Assembly (NCBI GenBank): GCA_046484625.1
Contig: JAWOIO010000036.1
Location: 1-38,086 of the forward strand
Direction of reading: 5' to 3'
DNA length: 38,086 nt
Origin: DASUAO01 sp046484625
GTDB lineage: Bacteria > Actinomycetota > Acidimicrobiia > IMCC26256 > PALSA-555
A program made the translations under genes and the position numbers. This document shows positions 31,170 to 38,086 of the stretch, piece by piece (the stretch's first letter is position 1; each line of letters opens with the position of its first letter). The notes under the pieces are model-generated. The model was not told the origin of the DNA, did no database searches, and was given only the letters and a program-made list of their open reading frames with translations.

Positions 31170-32315
31170 TCAGTGGTCGCCGGGGGCCATGTAGAACCAC
31201 ATCATCTGGCTGGCCCCGGTGTCGCGCATGACCGCGCGGGCCTCGAGGACGACCTTGCCGGCCTCGGTGTGGTCGAGGAACCAACGCGTCCCCGCCCAGG
31301 CGCTCGGGGCGTGCTCCGAGAGGCCCAGCGCCGCGGTCTCGTAGTAGCCGCGGATGTCCTGACAGACCCGTGCGGGGATGCCGGGGATGCCGGCCTCCTT
31401 CCACGGGGTGCCGTCGATGATCCGGACGAGCGACTCGATCGCGTCCGGGATGTCGTCAGCTTCGACGACCCGGCCTGCGCCCATGTGGTTGCCATACTGC
31501 GCGACGGCTCGGTCGTACGCGTTGCGGATCCCGCGCGCCTCGTCGATCGCCGGGTGGGCGTCGGGGTCGTGTCGGGGTGGCAACGTGCACGCCGCGACCT
31601 CGGCGCCGTCGTCGGCGATCGACTCCGGGAACACCTCGAAGACGGGCTCGGTCGCGTCGAGCAGTGAGAAGGCGTGGGCCAGTACCCGGTGCTGGAACTC
31701 GGGATCGCCGGGCTTGCCGAGCGGGCGGCCGAGCGGGAAGTCGCACCAGAGGCCGCGCGGTGGCGCGGTGTTCTCGATCTGCTTGCGCATCGAGCCGAGC
31801 GCGACGGTCGCAAGCCCTTCGGCCTCGAAGACGTGGGCGAGCGTACTCACGGTACGCGTGCAGAGCGGTCAGACGGGGGTGAGCAGCACGACGTCGACGC
31901 CCTGCTCCTTCAGCCACCTCCCGCCGGCCGGGCCACTGTCCATCCGCACGCCGGCGAGGTCGAACTGGTTGCCGGCATACGCGAGGTGCTGGTCGGAGAC
32001 GCGACCGATCACCCCGCGCGCGGCCAGCTCGTCGAGCCGGTCGATCGGGAACACCGTGTTGATGTCGTAGGCGAATCCCACCGCGTCGAAGTTCGGGCTC
32101 CAGTGGCCGGTGACGTAGTCGCGCCGGTGTCCGTCGAGGACCCGGTAGCCCGTGTCGACGGGCGCGAAGTCGTCCTGCTCGGGGTGGTGGAGCGACGCAG
32201 ACGTGACGATCGCGACCGTCGCCTCCGCGAGCGGTGGCGGGGTGGTGAACGCGGTCGTCTCGAACACCGGCGTCTCGATGTCGTCGGTGAGTGCCTTCAT
32301 GTCGCGGTCGGCCAC
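31170..32315 (-). CDS. Predicted selenoprotein, GrdB/PrdB-like (glycine/betaine/D-proline reductase selenoprotein B family), in-frame TGA = Sec149
   Basis: Two open stretches, 32315-31872 and 31868-31170, are in one frame and are joined through a single TGA at 31869-31871. The joined protein has 381 residues. The first part has the selenoprotein B pattern (VAIVTSASLHH, NTVFPIDRLDELAARGVIG, GVDVVLLTPV). The TGA then falls exactly at the family's catalytic site, giving U149-P-L-C152, and the second part continues with VSTLAHVFEAEGLATVALGS, PPRGLWCDFPLGRPLGKPGDP. In glycine reductase the Sec attacks the substrate alpha carbon; the substrate here is unknown, and no GrdE, GrdA or PrdA partner is near. 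GTG 32315 has a GGGAG ribosome site. A hairpin follows the TGA. The alternative is a pseudogene, but the downstream half looks fully conserved. Confidence 0.82.
31837..31861 (-). promoter_or_regulatory. Candidate bacterial SECIS hairpin
   Basis: In the mRNA, GCGUAC pairs perfectly with GUACGC (31857-31852 with 31846-31841) around the loop CGUGA. The stem begins 11 nt after the UGA. A 2x2 internal loop and two further G-C/C-G pairs extend it. The position, small GU-containing apical loop and internal bulge fit the SelB-binding elements of bacterial selenoprotein mRNAs. Confidence 0.65.
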
Positions 32316-32399
32316 GGGTGCTCCCTCTCCGGGGCGCAGCGGCCCCGAGCGATGCGCATGATCCTAGGGAACTCGCGGGCTCCACCGCGCCCGACGGGG

Positions 32400-32405
32400 C
32401 AGAAT
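32400..32405 (+). promoter_or_regulatory. Candidate -10 element for the MOSC gene
   Basis: CAGAAT ends six bases before ATG 32412; it is a weaker match than the TAnnnT sites. Confidence 0.35.
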
Positions 32406-32411
32406 CACCCG

Positions 32412-32984
32412 ATGGGGAAGCAAGCGACGACCCCGCGGACGATCGCCGAGATCGAGGCGGGCATGGGGCGCGTGCGGGGCGCGCCCGGCGACGGCGGCTC
32501 GGTGGCGCTGATCGTCGCCCGCCCGGCGCCCGGCGAGCGGGTCGTCCTCACGGAAGGGACGCTCGACACCGCAGTGGGGCTCGTGGGGGACTGCTGGCTC
32601 GAGCGGGGCAGCCGCACCGGACCCGACGGCGCGGCCCACCCCGACCGCCAGCTCACGCTCATGAACGCTCGGTTCGCCGACCTTGTCGCCGGCACCAGAG
32701 ATCGCTGGCCGCTCGCCGGTGACCAGCTCTACGTGGATCTCGACGTGGGCGTCGCCAACCTGCCGGCGGGGTCGCGGCTCACGATCGGTTCGGCGGTGGT
32801 CGAGATCTCGGCGGCACCGCACACCGGTTGCGCGAAGTTCGTCGATCGGTTCGGTCGCGACGCGGCCCGGTTCGTGAACACCGGCGTCGGACTCGACCTC
32901 CGCCTGCGCGGGGTGAACGCGTTCGTGGTCGAGGGCGGCACCGTGGCGACCGGCGATCCGGTGCGCAAGCTCCCCACGCGCTGA
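32412..32984 (+). CDS. MOSC-domain protein
   Basis: A 190-residue single-domain protein. MOSC domains are sulfur-carrier or molybdenum-cofactor-linked domains, with a conserved Cys taking the sulfur. Seen: DRQLTLMNARFADLV, GDQLYVDLDVGVANLPAGSRLTIGSAVVEISA, the conserved Cys in PHTGCAKFVDRFG, and RGVNAFVVEGGTVATGDPV. This matches stand-alone YiiM/YuaD-type MOSC proteins, which act on N-hydroxylated substrates in some bacteria; the substrate here is unknown. Divergent from the selenoprotein gene and convergent with the crotonase gene (seven-base gap). Confidence 0.85.
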   Translation: MGKQATTPRTIAEIEAGMGRVRGAPGDGGSVALIVARPAPGERVVLTEGTLDTAVGLVGDCWLERGSRTGPDGAAHPDRQLTLMNARFADLVAGTRDRWPLAGDQLYVDLDVGVANLPAGSRLTIGSAVVEISAAPHTGCAKFVDRFGRDAARFVNTGVGLDLRLRGVNAFVVEGGTVATGDPVRKLPTR

Positions 32985-32991
32985 CGGAAGC

Positions 32992-33729
32992 TCACTCGCG
33001 GTCGAGGATCCGGCCGGCCGCCGATCCGGACTCGCCGGTCACCCACGCGGCCGCCTCGGCGCCACCGAAGCGGCCTCGCTCCACGTCGAGCGCGGCGGCG
33101 CGCAGCTGTGCCTTCACGACGCCGTAGGCGTTCGCGGGGAGTGCGCCCATCTCGCGGGCCAGCGCGACGGCCCGGTCGACGACCGACTCGTCGGCGACGG
33201 TCTCGTCGAAGATGCCCAGCGCCGTCGCGGTCGCGGCGTCGAAGAGCTCGGCTCGGAGGGTGAGGCGGCGCAGCGCCGGCATGCTGAGCTCGGACCGGAC
33301 GACGGCCATGGCTGCCGACGGGAACGGGATCCCCGCCGCAACCTCGGTCAGCCCGAACCGGCCGGTGGTCGGGCCCACGCGCGCATCGCCACAGAGCGCG
33401 AGCACCAGGCCTCCTGCCACCGCGTGGCCGTTCACCGCCGAGACGACGGGTCGCGCCAGCGTGAACCAGCCCGAGAAGAGGGCGTTGATCTCGCGGGCCA
33501 TGTTCGCCTGGTCGTCGGGCGACAACGAGGGGACGACCCTGAGGTCGGCACCGGCCGAGAAGAAGCGGTCCGTCCCGGTGAGGACCACCGCGTCGGGCGT
33601 CGACGCGCCGAGGTGCTCGAGCATCTCGAGTCCGGACGCGATGAACGACGGGTCCATCGCGTTCGCCGGCGGACGGTCGATGGTGACGAGCGCGACACCG
33701 TCGACGTCGCGGACCGAGAAGATGCTCAT
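32992..33729 (-). CDS. Enoyl-CoA hydratase/isomerase (crotonase) family protein
   Basis: A 245-residue acyl-CoA enzyme of the crotonase fold. The oxyanion-hole segments FFSAGADLR and NGHAVAGGLVLALCGD are present. Compared with classical enoyl-CoA hydratase, the first catalytic Glu (in GGGCELA) is replaced by Val, while the second Glu, in FGLTEVAAG, is kept. A one-Glu crotonase is more likely an isomerase, hydrolase or other variant than a hydratase. ATG 33729 overlaps the stop of the upstream gene in ATGA, so the two are coupled. No other beta-oxidation gene is nearby. Confidence 0.85.
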   Translation of the reverse strand: MSIFSVRDVDGVALVTIDRPPANAMDPSFIASGLEMLEHLGASTPDAVVLTGTDRFFSAGADLRVVPSLSPDDQANMAREINALFSGWFTLARPVVSAVNGHAVAGGLVLALCGDARVGPTTGRFGLTEVAAGIPFPSAAMAVVRSELSMPALRRLTLRAELFDAATATALGIFDETVADESVVDRAVALAREMGALPANAYGVVKAQLRAAALDVERGRFGGAEAAAWVTGESGSAAGRILDRE

Positions 33730-35288
33730 CGCAGCACCCGCGCCTTCCCGAAGATCGTGCCGAACAGCAGGCGACCGTCCTCGTCGAGGGTGACGCCTCC
33801 GCCCAGCGTGTTGAACCGCGAGTCGCCCAGCACGAAGTGGAACGCCGACTCGCCCGTGGTCCAGTCGAGCGCCTCGATGGTCCACTGCCGGTCGCGCGCA
33901 CCGCACGTGTAGACGAGATCAGCGCCCTGGCTCACGAACGGGACCGAGTTGGGCGAGGACACGTCGGTGTTCACCCATGCCTCGCGCAACGTGCGCGTAT
34001 CCGGGTCCCACTCGTACTTGTGGAGGCCGTGGGGGGTGTAGGCCGGGTCGTGGCCGAGGAAGAAGACGAGCAACCGTTCGCCCTGCGCGGGGAAGCCCGC
34101 GGGGACGGTCGCCGGCTCGTTGTTGACCGTCATCGCGCCGTATCCACTCACCGTGATCGACTGCTCGGTCTGGATCGCGGTGCGGGTGGGGTCGCCCATG
34201 TGCGCGGGGCCGAGACCGGCGATGCGCCGCGACGGCGCGTCGGGGAGCTGCTCCCAGTCGTCGGGGATCTCGTCGCGCCACAGCAGCGTGATGTTGACGA
34301 CGCCGTCGCCGTCGCCGATGACGACGAAGCGGTCCTCGTCGCCGAAGCCCATCAACGAAGGTGTCGTCCCCGAGCCGAACCCGGCACCGTTGCGGTACTC
34401 GGCGCTCCACGCGCCGTCGTCGGGGTCGAGCGACAACCGCGATCCGGTCCACACGACCTTGTGCGTGTGGTCGACGGAGCTCACGTAGATACCGCCCGCG
34501 TCGTCGACGCAGCAGCTCGTCCGGACCCAGCCGTACCCGGTGTTCCCGCGTTCAGCCTCCATGCGGGCGCAGTACGCGGCAGCGTGCTCGGCCGCGCCCG
34601 GGAGCTGGATCGCCGCGTAGTCGGAGAAGTCCCGTGCCAGACAGACGACCCATCCCTCGTCCGTCGTCAGCACGAGTCGGCCGTCGAACGTGAGGTTCAC
34701 GCCGACGAAGGAGCCGCCGATGTGGTCCGGCTTCTCCCAGCGACCGCGCTCCACGATCGCAGAGGCGGGCTCCGCGCGATCCGCCTCGACGTAGGCGGCG
34801 GCATGCGTGCGCCGCCCGAGGAAGAGCGTGTTGTCGACGTCGACGAGCGCGTACACGCCGTCGAGACCGGTCATGAACCGCATCGCCAGTCCGATCGCGT
34901 GCTCGATGGCCGCGCCGTCGCGAAGGTCGTCGAGCCCGGCCACCATCGACTCGAGCTCGGCGACCGGTGTCGGTACGGCATCGTTCACGGCGAGGGTGGC
35001 CAGCACCTCGAGGGTGTCGTAGTCGAGCTTGGCGATCGTCTCCCGCCCGTTGCTCCAGATCACCCGCCGTCCATCGGGATAGGGCGACGACGTCATGCCG
35101 CCGAAGTGGCCTGGGCCGAGCCACGCATACTGGCGGTCGCCGTCGTCGAGGACGCGGGTGGGACCCGACGGGCCGGTCACAGGAGCGTTGTCCTGCTGGT
35201 CACAGCGCCCGTGCGCGATCGCGTACTGGCTGTCAGCGAGGAACGGGTTGCGGGGTCCCGCCGCCTGCCGCGGCGTCGCGCGGGCCAC
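33726..35288 (-). CDS. Predicted beta-propeller protein of unknown function
   Basis: A protein of about 520 residues that I do not recognise. It lacks a signal peptide and membrane segments. Repeating short strands, such as GRRVIWSNGRETIAKLDYDTLEVLATL, FDGRLVLTTDEGWVVCLARDF, DAGGIYVSSVDHTHKVVWTG and LVYTCGARDRQWTIEALDWTTGES, look like blades of a quinoprotein/WD-like propeller. An adjacent Cys pair (SCCVDD) is notable. It is coupled to the downstream crotonase gene and starts about nine bases after the F420-type oxidoreductase gene, so the three form one operon. The GTG at 35288 is the best start, but it has a weak ribosome site and is uncertain. Confidence 0.72.
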   Translation of the reverse strand: MARATPRQAAGPRNPFLADSQYAIAHGRCDQQDNAPVTGPSGPTRVLDDGDRQYAWLGPGHFGGMTSSPYPDGRRVIWSNGRETIAKLDYDTLEVLATLAVNDAVPTPVAELESMVAGLDDLRDGAAIEHAIGLAMRFMTGLDGVYALVDVDNTLFLGRRTHAAAYVEADRAEPASAIVERGRWEKPDHIGGSFVGVNLTFDGRLVLTTDEGWVVCLARDFSDYAAIQLPGAAEHAAAYCARMEAERGNTGYGWVRTSCCVDDAGGIYVSSVDHTHKVVWTGSRLSLDPDDGAWSAEYRNGAGFGSGTTPSLMGFGDEDRFVVIGDGDGVVNITLLWRDEIPDDWEQLPDAPSRRIAGLGPAHMGDPTRTAIQTEQSITVSGYGAMTVNNEPATVPAGFPAQGERLLVFFLGHDPAYTPHGLHKYEWDPDTRTLREAWVNTDVSSPNSVPFVSQGADLVYTCGARDRQWTIEALDWTTGESAFHFVLGDSRFNTLGGGVTLDEDGRLLFGTIFGKARVLR

Positions 35289-35296
35289 GGCGGGCG

Positions 35297-35776
35297 TCAG
35301 GCGGGCCGCAGCTCGACCAGCCGCACGAGCGGGATCCGCCGGTCGGTGCGCCTCTGGTAGTCGTCGTAATAGGGCCGGTCGGCGGTGAGGCCGGCCCAGG
35401 TGTCGGTGTACTCGTCGCCGTCGAGGACCCGCGCGTCGGCCCAGAACAGCCCGTCCTGCACCCGGATGCGGATCTCGGGGTTCGCGTCGCGGTCGGCGAG
35501 GTTGAGGTACCACGCCGGATGGTCGGGCGCGCCGGCGAACGACGCGACCACGACACGGTGGCCTTCGGCGTCGCGCCAGAAGGGCAGCGCGACCTTGTGC
35601 TCGTTCCCACTCTTGCGGCCGATGGTGCGGACGACGACGTGGTGCATGCCCGCGATGACCCACGCGGCGTCGTCATCGGTGGACTCCATCGCCTGCACGT
35701 GGTCGGCGCTGATCTTCGGGATCTCGTCGCGCGATGGCTCGACGAACTGCTCGTGGCCCTGGCTCTCGTCCGGCAT
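35297..35776 (-). CDS. Deazaflavin (F420)-dependent nitroreductase-family protein
   Basis: A 159-residue protein of the split-beta-barrel Ddn/DUF385 family, which uses reduced coenzyme F420 to reduce varied substrates. Landmarks: VVRTIGRKSGNEHKVALPF, VVVASFAGAPDHPAWYLNL, and YYDDYQRRTDRRIPLV at the C-terminus. ATG 35776 is fixed by TACGCT exactly six bases upstream. First gene of a run with the propeller protein and the crotonase. The substrate is unknown; the family supports, but does not prove, F420 production by this organism. Confidence 0.87.
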   Translation of the reverse strand: MPDESQGHEQFVEPSRDEIPKISADHVQAMESTDDDAAWVIAGMHHVVVRTIGRKSGNEHKVALPFWRDAEGHRVVVASFAGAPDHPAWYLNLADRDANPEIRIRVQDGLFWADARVLDGDEYTDTWAGLTADRPYYDDYQRRTDRRIPLVRLVELRPA

Positions 35777-35782
35777 GGCCGG

Positions 35783-35788
35783 AGCGTA
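35783..35788 (-). promoter_or_regulatory. Candidate -10 element for the F420-type oxidoreductase operon
   Basis: TACGCT on the minus strand, six bases before ATG 35776. Confidence 0.5.
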
Positions 35789-35809
35789 CCGGGGTGCGCG
35801 GCCGGCCGT

Positions 35810-37060
35810 TCAGGTGGTCCCGACGTCGAAGCGGGTCCGGTAGTCGGCGAACTCCTCGGCCAGGCCGTCGTAGGACCACCCGAAGTCGGCCGGGTCGTAC
35901 CGGTGCCGCCCGAAGGCGTCCTGGGGACGCTGCTCGAGCCAGGTCCGCATGCGCCGGTCGTGCAGGTCGCCGATCTCCTCGCCGTGGGCCGCGTACAACG
36001 CGCGCACCGCGCCGATCGGGTCGTCGACCAGCGCGTCGTAGCGCAGGTGCTGGCACCAGCCGCTCGGCGCCGACTCGTCGAACGCGGTCGCGGTGGAGAG
36101 CGCGTGGTGGATCTTGTGCTTCCACTCCTCGGCGGCCGGACGCGGGTCAGACCGCGACGTGAGCGGTCGCTGGATGCCGTTCACCAAGCTCGCGAGCGAG
36201 GTGAGCACCGGACCGGGCGCGCGGTGGGTCCAGATGACGCGCGCGTCCGGATACGTGGCGAGCATCGTCGGCAGGCACCAGAGGTGGTTCGGCGACTTCA
36301 GCACCCAGCGCTGCGTCGGATAGCGGGACTGCAGCGTCTTGAGCGCCAGGGAGTGCTGCTCGTACGCCGGTGTCATGTCGGCGTGCTCGAGCCAACGGCC
36401 GTACGAGGGCACGAGCGCCTGGGTCTCCATGCCGACGGTCCGCAGCTCGTACATGAACAGCGCGACGCACTCCTGCGCGAGGGTCGCCCCCATCGGATGC
36501 ATCGCCGGGAGGGCGGGGTTCAGCTTGTCGAGCTGCGCCAATCCCTTGGCCGTCTCGGCGATCCGAGGATCCTCGGCGGCCGAGTCGAGGGTCGGGGGCG
36601 GCACCGGCGCCGCGGCCTCCCATCCGAGCAAGGGCCGTGAGGTCGGGTCGAGGCCGAGGAGGATGGACAGGAGGGTCGTTCCCGTGCGCGGCAGGCCCAC
36701 GATGATCCACGGCGCCTCGATGCGCTCGTGGTGGACCGCGGGGTGCTCGTCGGCCCAGCGGTGCAGCTGGATGCGGTTCGCCAGCGCGCCCGTCAGCATC
36801 GTCGACACGAGGATGCGTCCGAACGTGGTGAGCTCGGCCTCGTTCCGTGCCGAGTCGAGGTAGTGATCGAGGCCGTCGCGGTAGGAGTCGGCGCCGAGAT
36901 CGTCGGAGCCCGCCTTCTTGGCCGCCTTGGCCAGGATCGCCTCGGGCGTCAGCGCGGGACGGTCGAGACCGGCCCGGCGAAGGGTTGCCCCGACCCGGTT
37001 GACGATCTTGAGCGGACGGCTCCGCAGCTCGGCGTCGCGGAAGGTGACGTCGGTGCTCAT
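35810..37060 (-). CDS. Sulfotransferase-family protein
   Basis: A 416-residue protein of the PAPS-type sulfotransferase superfamily, which moves sulfate from 3'-phosphoadenosine 5'-phosphosulfate to an acceptor hydroxyl or amine. The 5'-phosphosulfate loop is IIVGLPRTGTTLL (about 119-131). The 3'-phosphate region follows at about WVLKSPNHLW and VIWTHRAPGPVLTSLASL. The N-terminal 100 residues are the helical extension of the bacterial Stf-like group. The acceptor is unknown. ATG 37060 starts 19 bases after the amidase stop, so it probably shares the amidase transcript. Confidence 0.85.
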   Translation of the reverse strand: MSTDVTFRDAELRSRPLKIVNRVGATLRRAGLDRPALTPEAILAKAAKKAGSDDLGADSYRDGLDHYLDSARNEAELTTFGRILVSTMLTGALANRIQLHRWADEHPAVHHERIEAPWIIVGLPRTGTTLLSILLGLDPTSRPLLGWEAAAPVPPPTLDSAAEDPRIAETAKGLAQLDKLNPALPAMHPMGATLAQECVALFMYELRTVGMETQALVPSYGRWLEHADMTPAYEQHSLALKTLQSRYPTQRWVLKSPNHLWCLPTMLATYPDARVIWTHRAPGPVLTSLASLVNGIQRPLTSRSDPRPAAEEWKHKIHHALSTATAFDESAPSGWCQHLRYDALVDDPIGAVRALYAAHGEEIGDLHDRRMRTWLEQRPQDAFGRHRYDPADFGWSYDGLAEEFADYRTRFDVGTT

Positions 37061-37079
37061 GCGTCGGGTCCGATGCCGA

Positions 37080-38086
37080 TCACGCCGCGACGGGGGGTCG
37101 CCGGTCGGTCCACGGGCGCGCGTCCTCGAGCTGTGCGGCGAGGCGGAGGAGCACGTCTTCACGTCCCGGCGCCGCGACGAGCTGCACACCGATGGGCAGG
37201 CCGTCGTCGCCCCAGTGCAGCGGGAGGGAGATCGCGGGCTGGCCCGTGATGTTGAACGGGATCGAGAAGCTCGTGAGCCCCGACATCCGGGCCATGAGCT
37301 CGCCGGGCTCGACGTCAGGAGCGAGGCGGCCGAGGGAGAAGGGCGGCTCGGTGAGGGTCGGCGTGACGAGGATGTCGTGGCCATCGGCCCACCAGGTCAC
37401 GACCGCGCGCGCGAAGCCCTGGAGGTCCTCGACGGCCCCGAGGTAGGCGGAGGCGGTGATCGTCGCGCCGGCGTCCGCGAGCATCGCGTTCCACGGCTCG
37501 AGCTCCGTCGACGCGATCTCGCGCCCGAGGCGAGTGCTCCAGCGGTCGAGCTCGCGTGCGATGAACGCGCTGAATGCAACCGCTGTGCCGCCGGAGAAGC
37601 GGGGATCGTCGAGTCCGGCGATGTCGGCCGGCGTCACGTCGTGGCCGAGGTCCTCGAGGAGCTGCCCGGCCGCGCGCACGGCGTCGACGCACGATGCATG
37701 GGAGTCCCCGTTCCCGCCCGTCGTCATGGTGCGGAACCCGACGCGCAGGTGGCCCGGATCCGCACCGACCTCGTCGGCGAACGGACGGGTCGGTGATGGA
37801 GCGGTGTACGGGTCACCGACTCCCGGGCCGGCGATCGCGTCGAGGACGGCTGCGGTGTCGCGCACGGACCGAGTGAGCACGTGCTCGTGCGTGGTCATCC
37901 CCCAGTACTCGCCGAAGTCGGGCCCGAGCGTCGACCGGGCCCGTGACGGCTTCAGGCCCACGAGCCCGCACAGCGACGAAGGCATGCGGATCGACCCGCC
38001 CATGTCGTTCCCGTGCGCGACCGGGACCATCCCGGATGCCACTGCGGCCGCGGCGCCACCGCTCGAGCCGCCCGGCGACCGGGTGA
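37080..38086 (-). CDS. Amidase (amidase signature family), N-terminus outside window
   Basis: The C-terminal 335 or so residues of an amidase-signature hydrolase; the frame stays open to the window edge. The edge residues read TRSPGGSSGGAAAAVASG, the signature glycine/serine motif with the cis-serine, and the nucleophile Ser follows in GNDMGGSIRMPSSLCGLVGLKPS. The catalytic Lys would lie beyond the edge. The C-terminal part shows ILVTPTLTEPPF and FNITGQPAISLPLHWGDDGLPIGVQLVA. Such enzymes hydrolyse amides; the substrate is not predictable. Lies upstream of the sulfotransferase on the same strand. Confidence 0.92.
   Translation of the reverse strand, partial: TRSPGGSSGGAAAAVASGMVPVAHGNDMGGSIRMPSSLCGLVGLKPSRARSTLGPDFGEYWGMTTHEHVLTRSVRDTAAVLDAIAGPGVGDPYTAPSPTRPFADEVGADPGHLRVGFRTMTTGGNGDSHASCVDAVRAAGQLLEDLGHDVTPADIAGLDDPRFSGGTAVAFSAFIARELDRWSTRLGREIASTELEPWNAMLADAGATITASAYLGAVEDLQGFARAVVTWWADGHDILVTPTLTEPPFSLGRLAPDVEPGELMARMSGLTSFSIPFNITGQPAISLPLHWGDDGLPIGVQLVAAPGREDVLLRLAAQLEDARPWTDRRPPVAA

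Noticed and set aside
31170..31850. Treating 31170-31850 and 31869-32315 as two genes or as a pseudogene broken by a nonsense codon
   Set aside because: Both halves are in one frame, the stop is TGA exactly at the U/C site of the family, the motif U-x-x-C is intact, and a SECIS-like hairpin follows. A pseudogene would need all of these by chance.
1..38086. CRISPR arrays, insertion sequences or prophage
   Set aside because: No regularly spaced repeats beyond the two-copy duplications listed, no transposase or integrase motifs, and no phage structural genes were found in any frame.

Overview
The window is high-GC DNA, densely packed with genes on both strands. The gene content points to a high-GC Actinomycetota chromosome, probably Acidimicrobiia or a relative. 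Evidence: a crgA / PASTA-kinase / FHA / phosphatase cell-wall cluster, a polyphosphate glucokinase, a MutY with a winged-helix tail in place of the NUDIX domain, a WS/DGAT acyltransferase, a deazaflavin (F420)-type flavin/deazaflavin oxidoreductase, and start codons apparently placed for leaderless transcription. The exact taxon is inference. No phage, transposon, integrase or CRISPR array was seen.

Layout. 1-8743: cell division and envelope control. This part holds crgA, a TrpG/PabA amidotransferase, and a minus-strand run fhaA-fhaB-pstP-ftsW/rodA-pbpA-pknB-mutY, in which several genes overlap by 4 bases. 8828-15556: tRNA-Leu, msrB, a RidA protein, a gnd-zwf operon facing ppgK (polyphosphate-driven entry to the pentose phosphate route), pheA-serS, and a tRNA-Ser next to serS. 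15578-19253: a GH13 alpha-glucosidase, an AraC-MGMT DNA repair protein, an HhH-PHP protein and a second tRNA-Ser. 19253-24431: an RraA-like protein, a secreted protein of unknown function, a 2-hydroxyacid dehydrogenase with a cupin protein, an AllA-like ureidoglycolate lyase, a DUF389 membrane protein and a hemerythrin-like protein. 24455-28650: azlCD, a WS/DGAT, an AhpE/PrxQ-type peroxiredoxin, rarD and tRNA-Arg. 28694-38086: a solitary D12-class adenine methyltransferase, a secreted coiled-coil glucosaminidase, a predicted selenoprotein, a MOSC protein, a crotonase with a predicted beta-propeller protein, an F420-type oxidoreductase, a sulfotransferase and an amidase cut by the window edge.

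The strongest unusual signal is at 31170-32315. Two adjacent minus-strand reading frames are in the same frame and separated only by one TGA. Together they form one GrdB/PrdB-like (glycine/sarcosine/betaine/D-proline reductase selenoprotein B family) protein. The TGA sits where the family has its catalytic U/C-x-x-C, and a perfect 6-bp stem with a 5-nt loop starts 11 nt after it, as expected of a bacterial SECIS. It is best read as a Sec-containing protein of unknown substrate, which ordinary annotation would split in two.

A second window-wide signal is a TAnnnT hexamer ending 6 or 7 bases before the start codon of many genes at the head of transcription units, which implies widespread leaderless mRNAs. 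This pattern decided several start codons here. Other points: a tRNA-Ser whose 3' CCA shares its A with the ATG of the next gene, an Asp-to-Glu change at the catalytic position of MutY, a crotonase lacking one of the two classical glutamates, and short tandem duplications clustered at gene ends.
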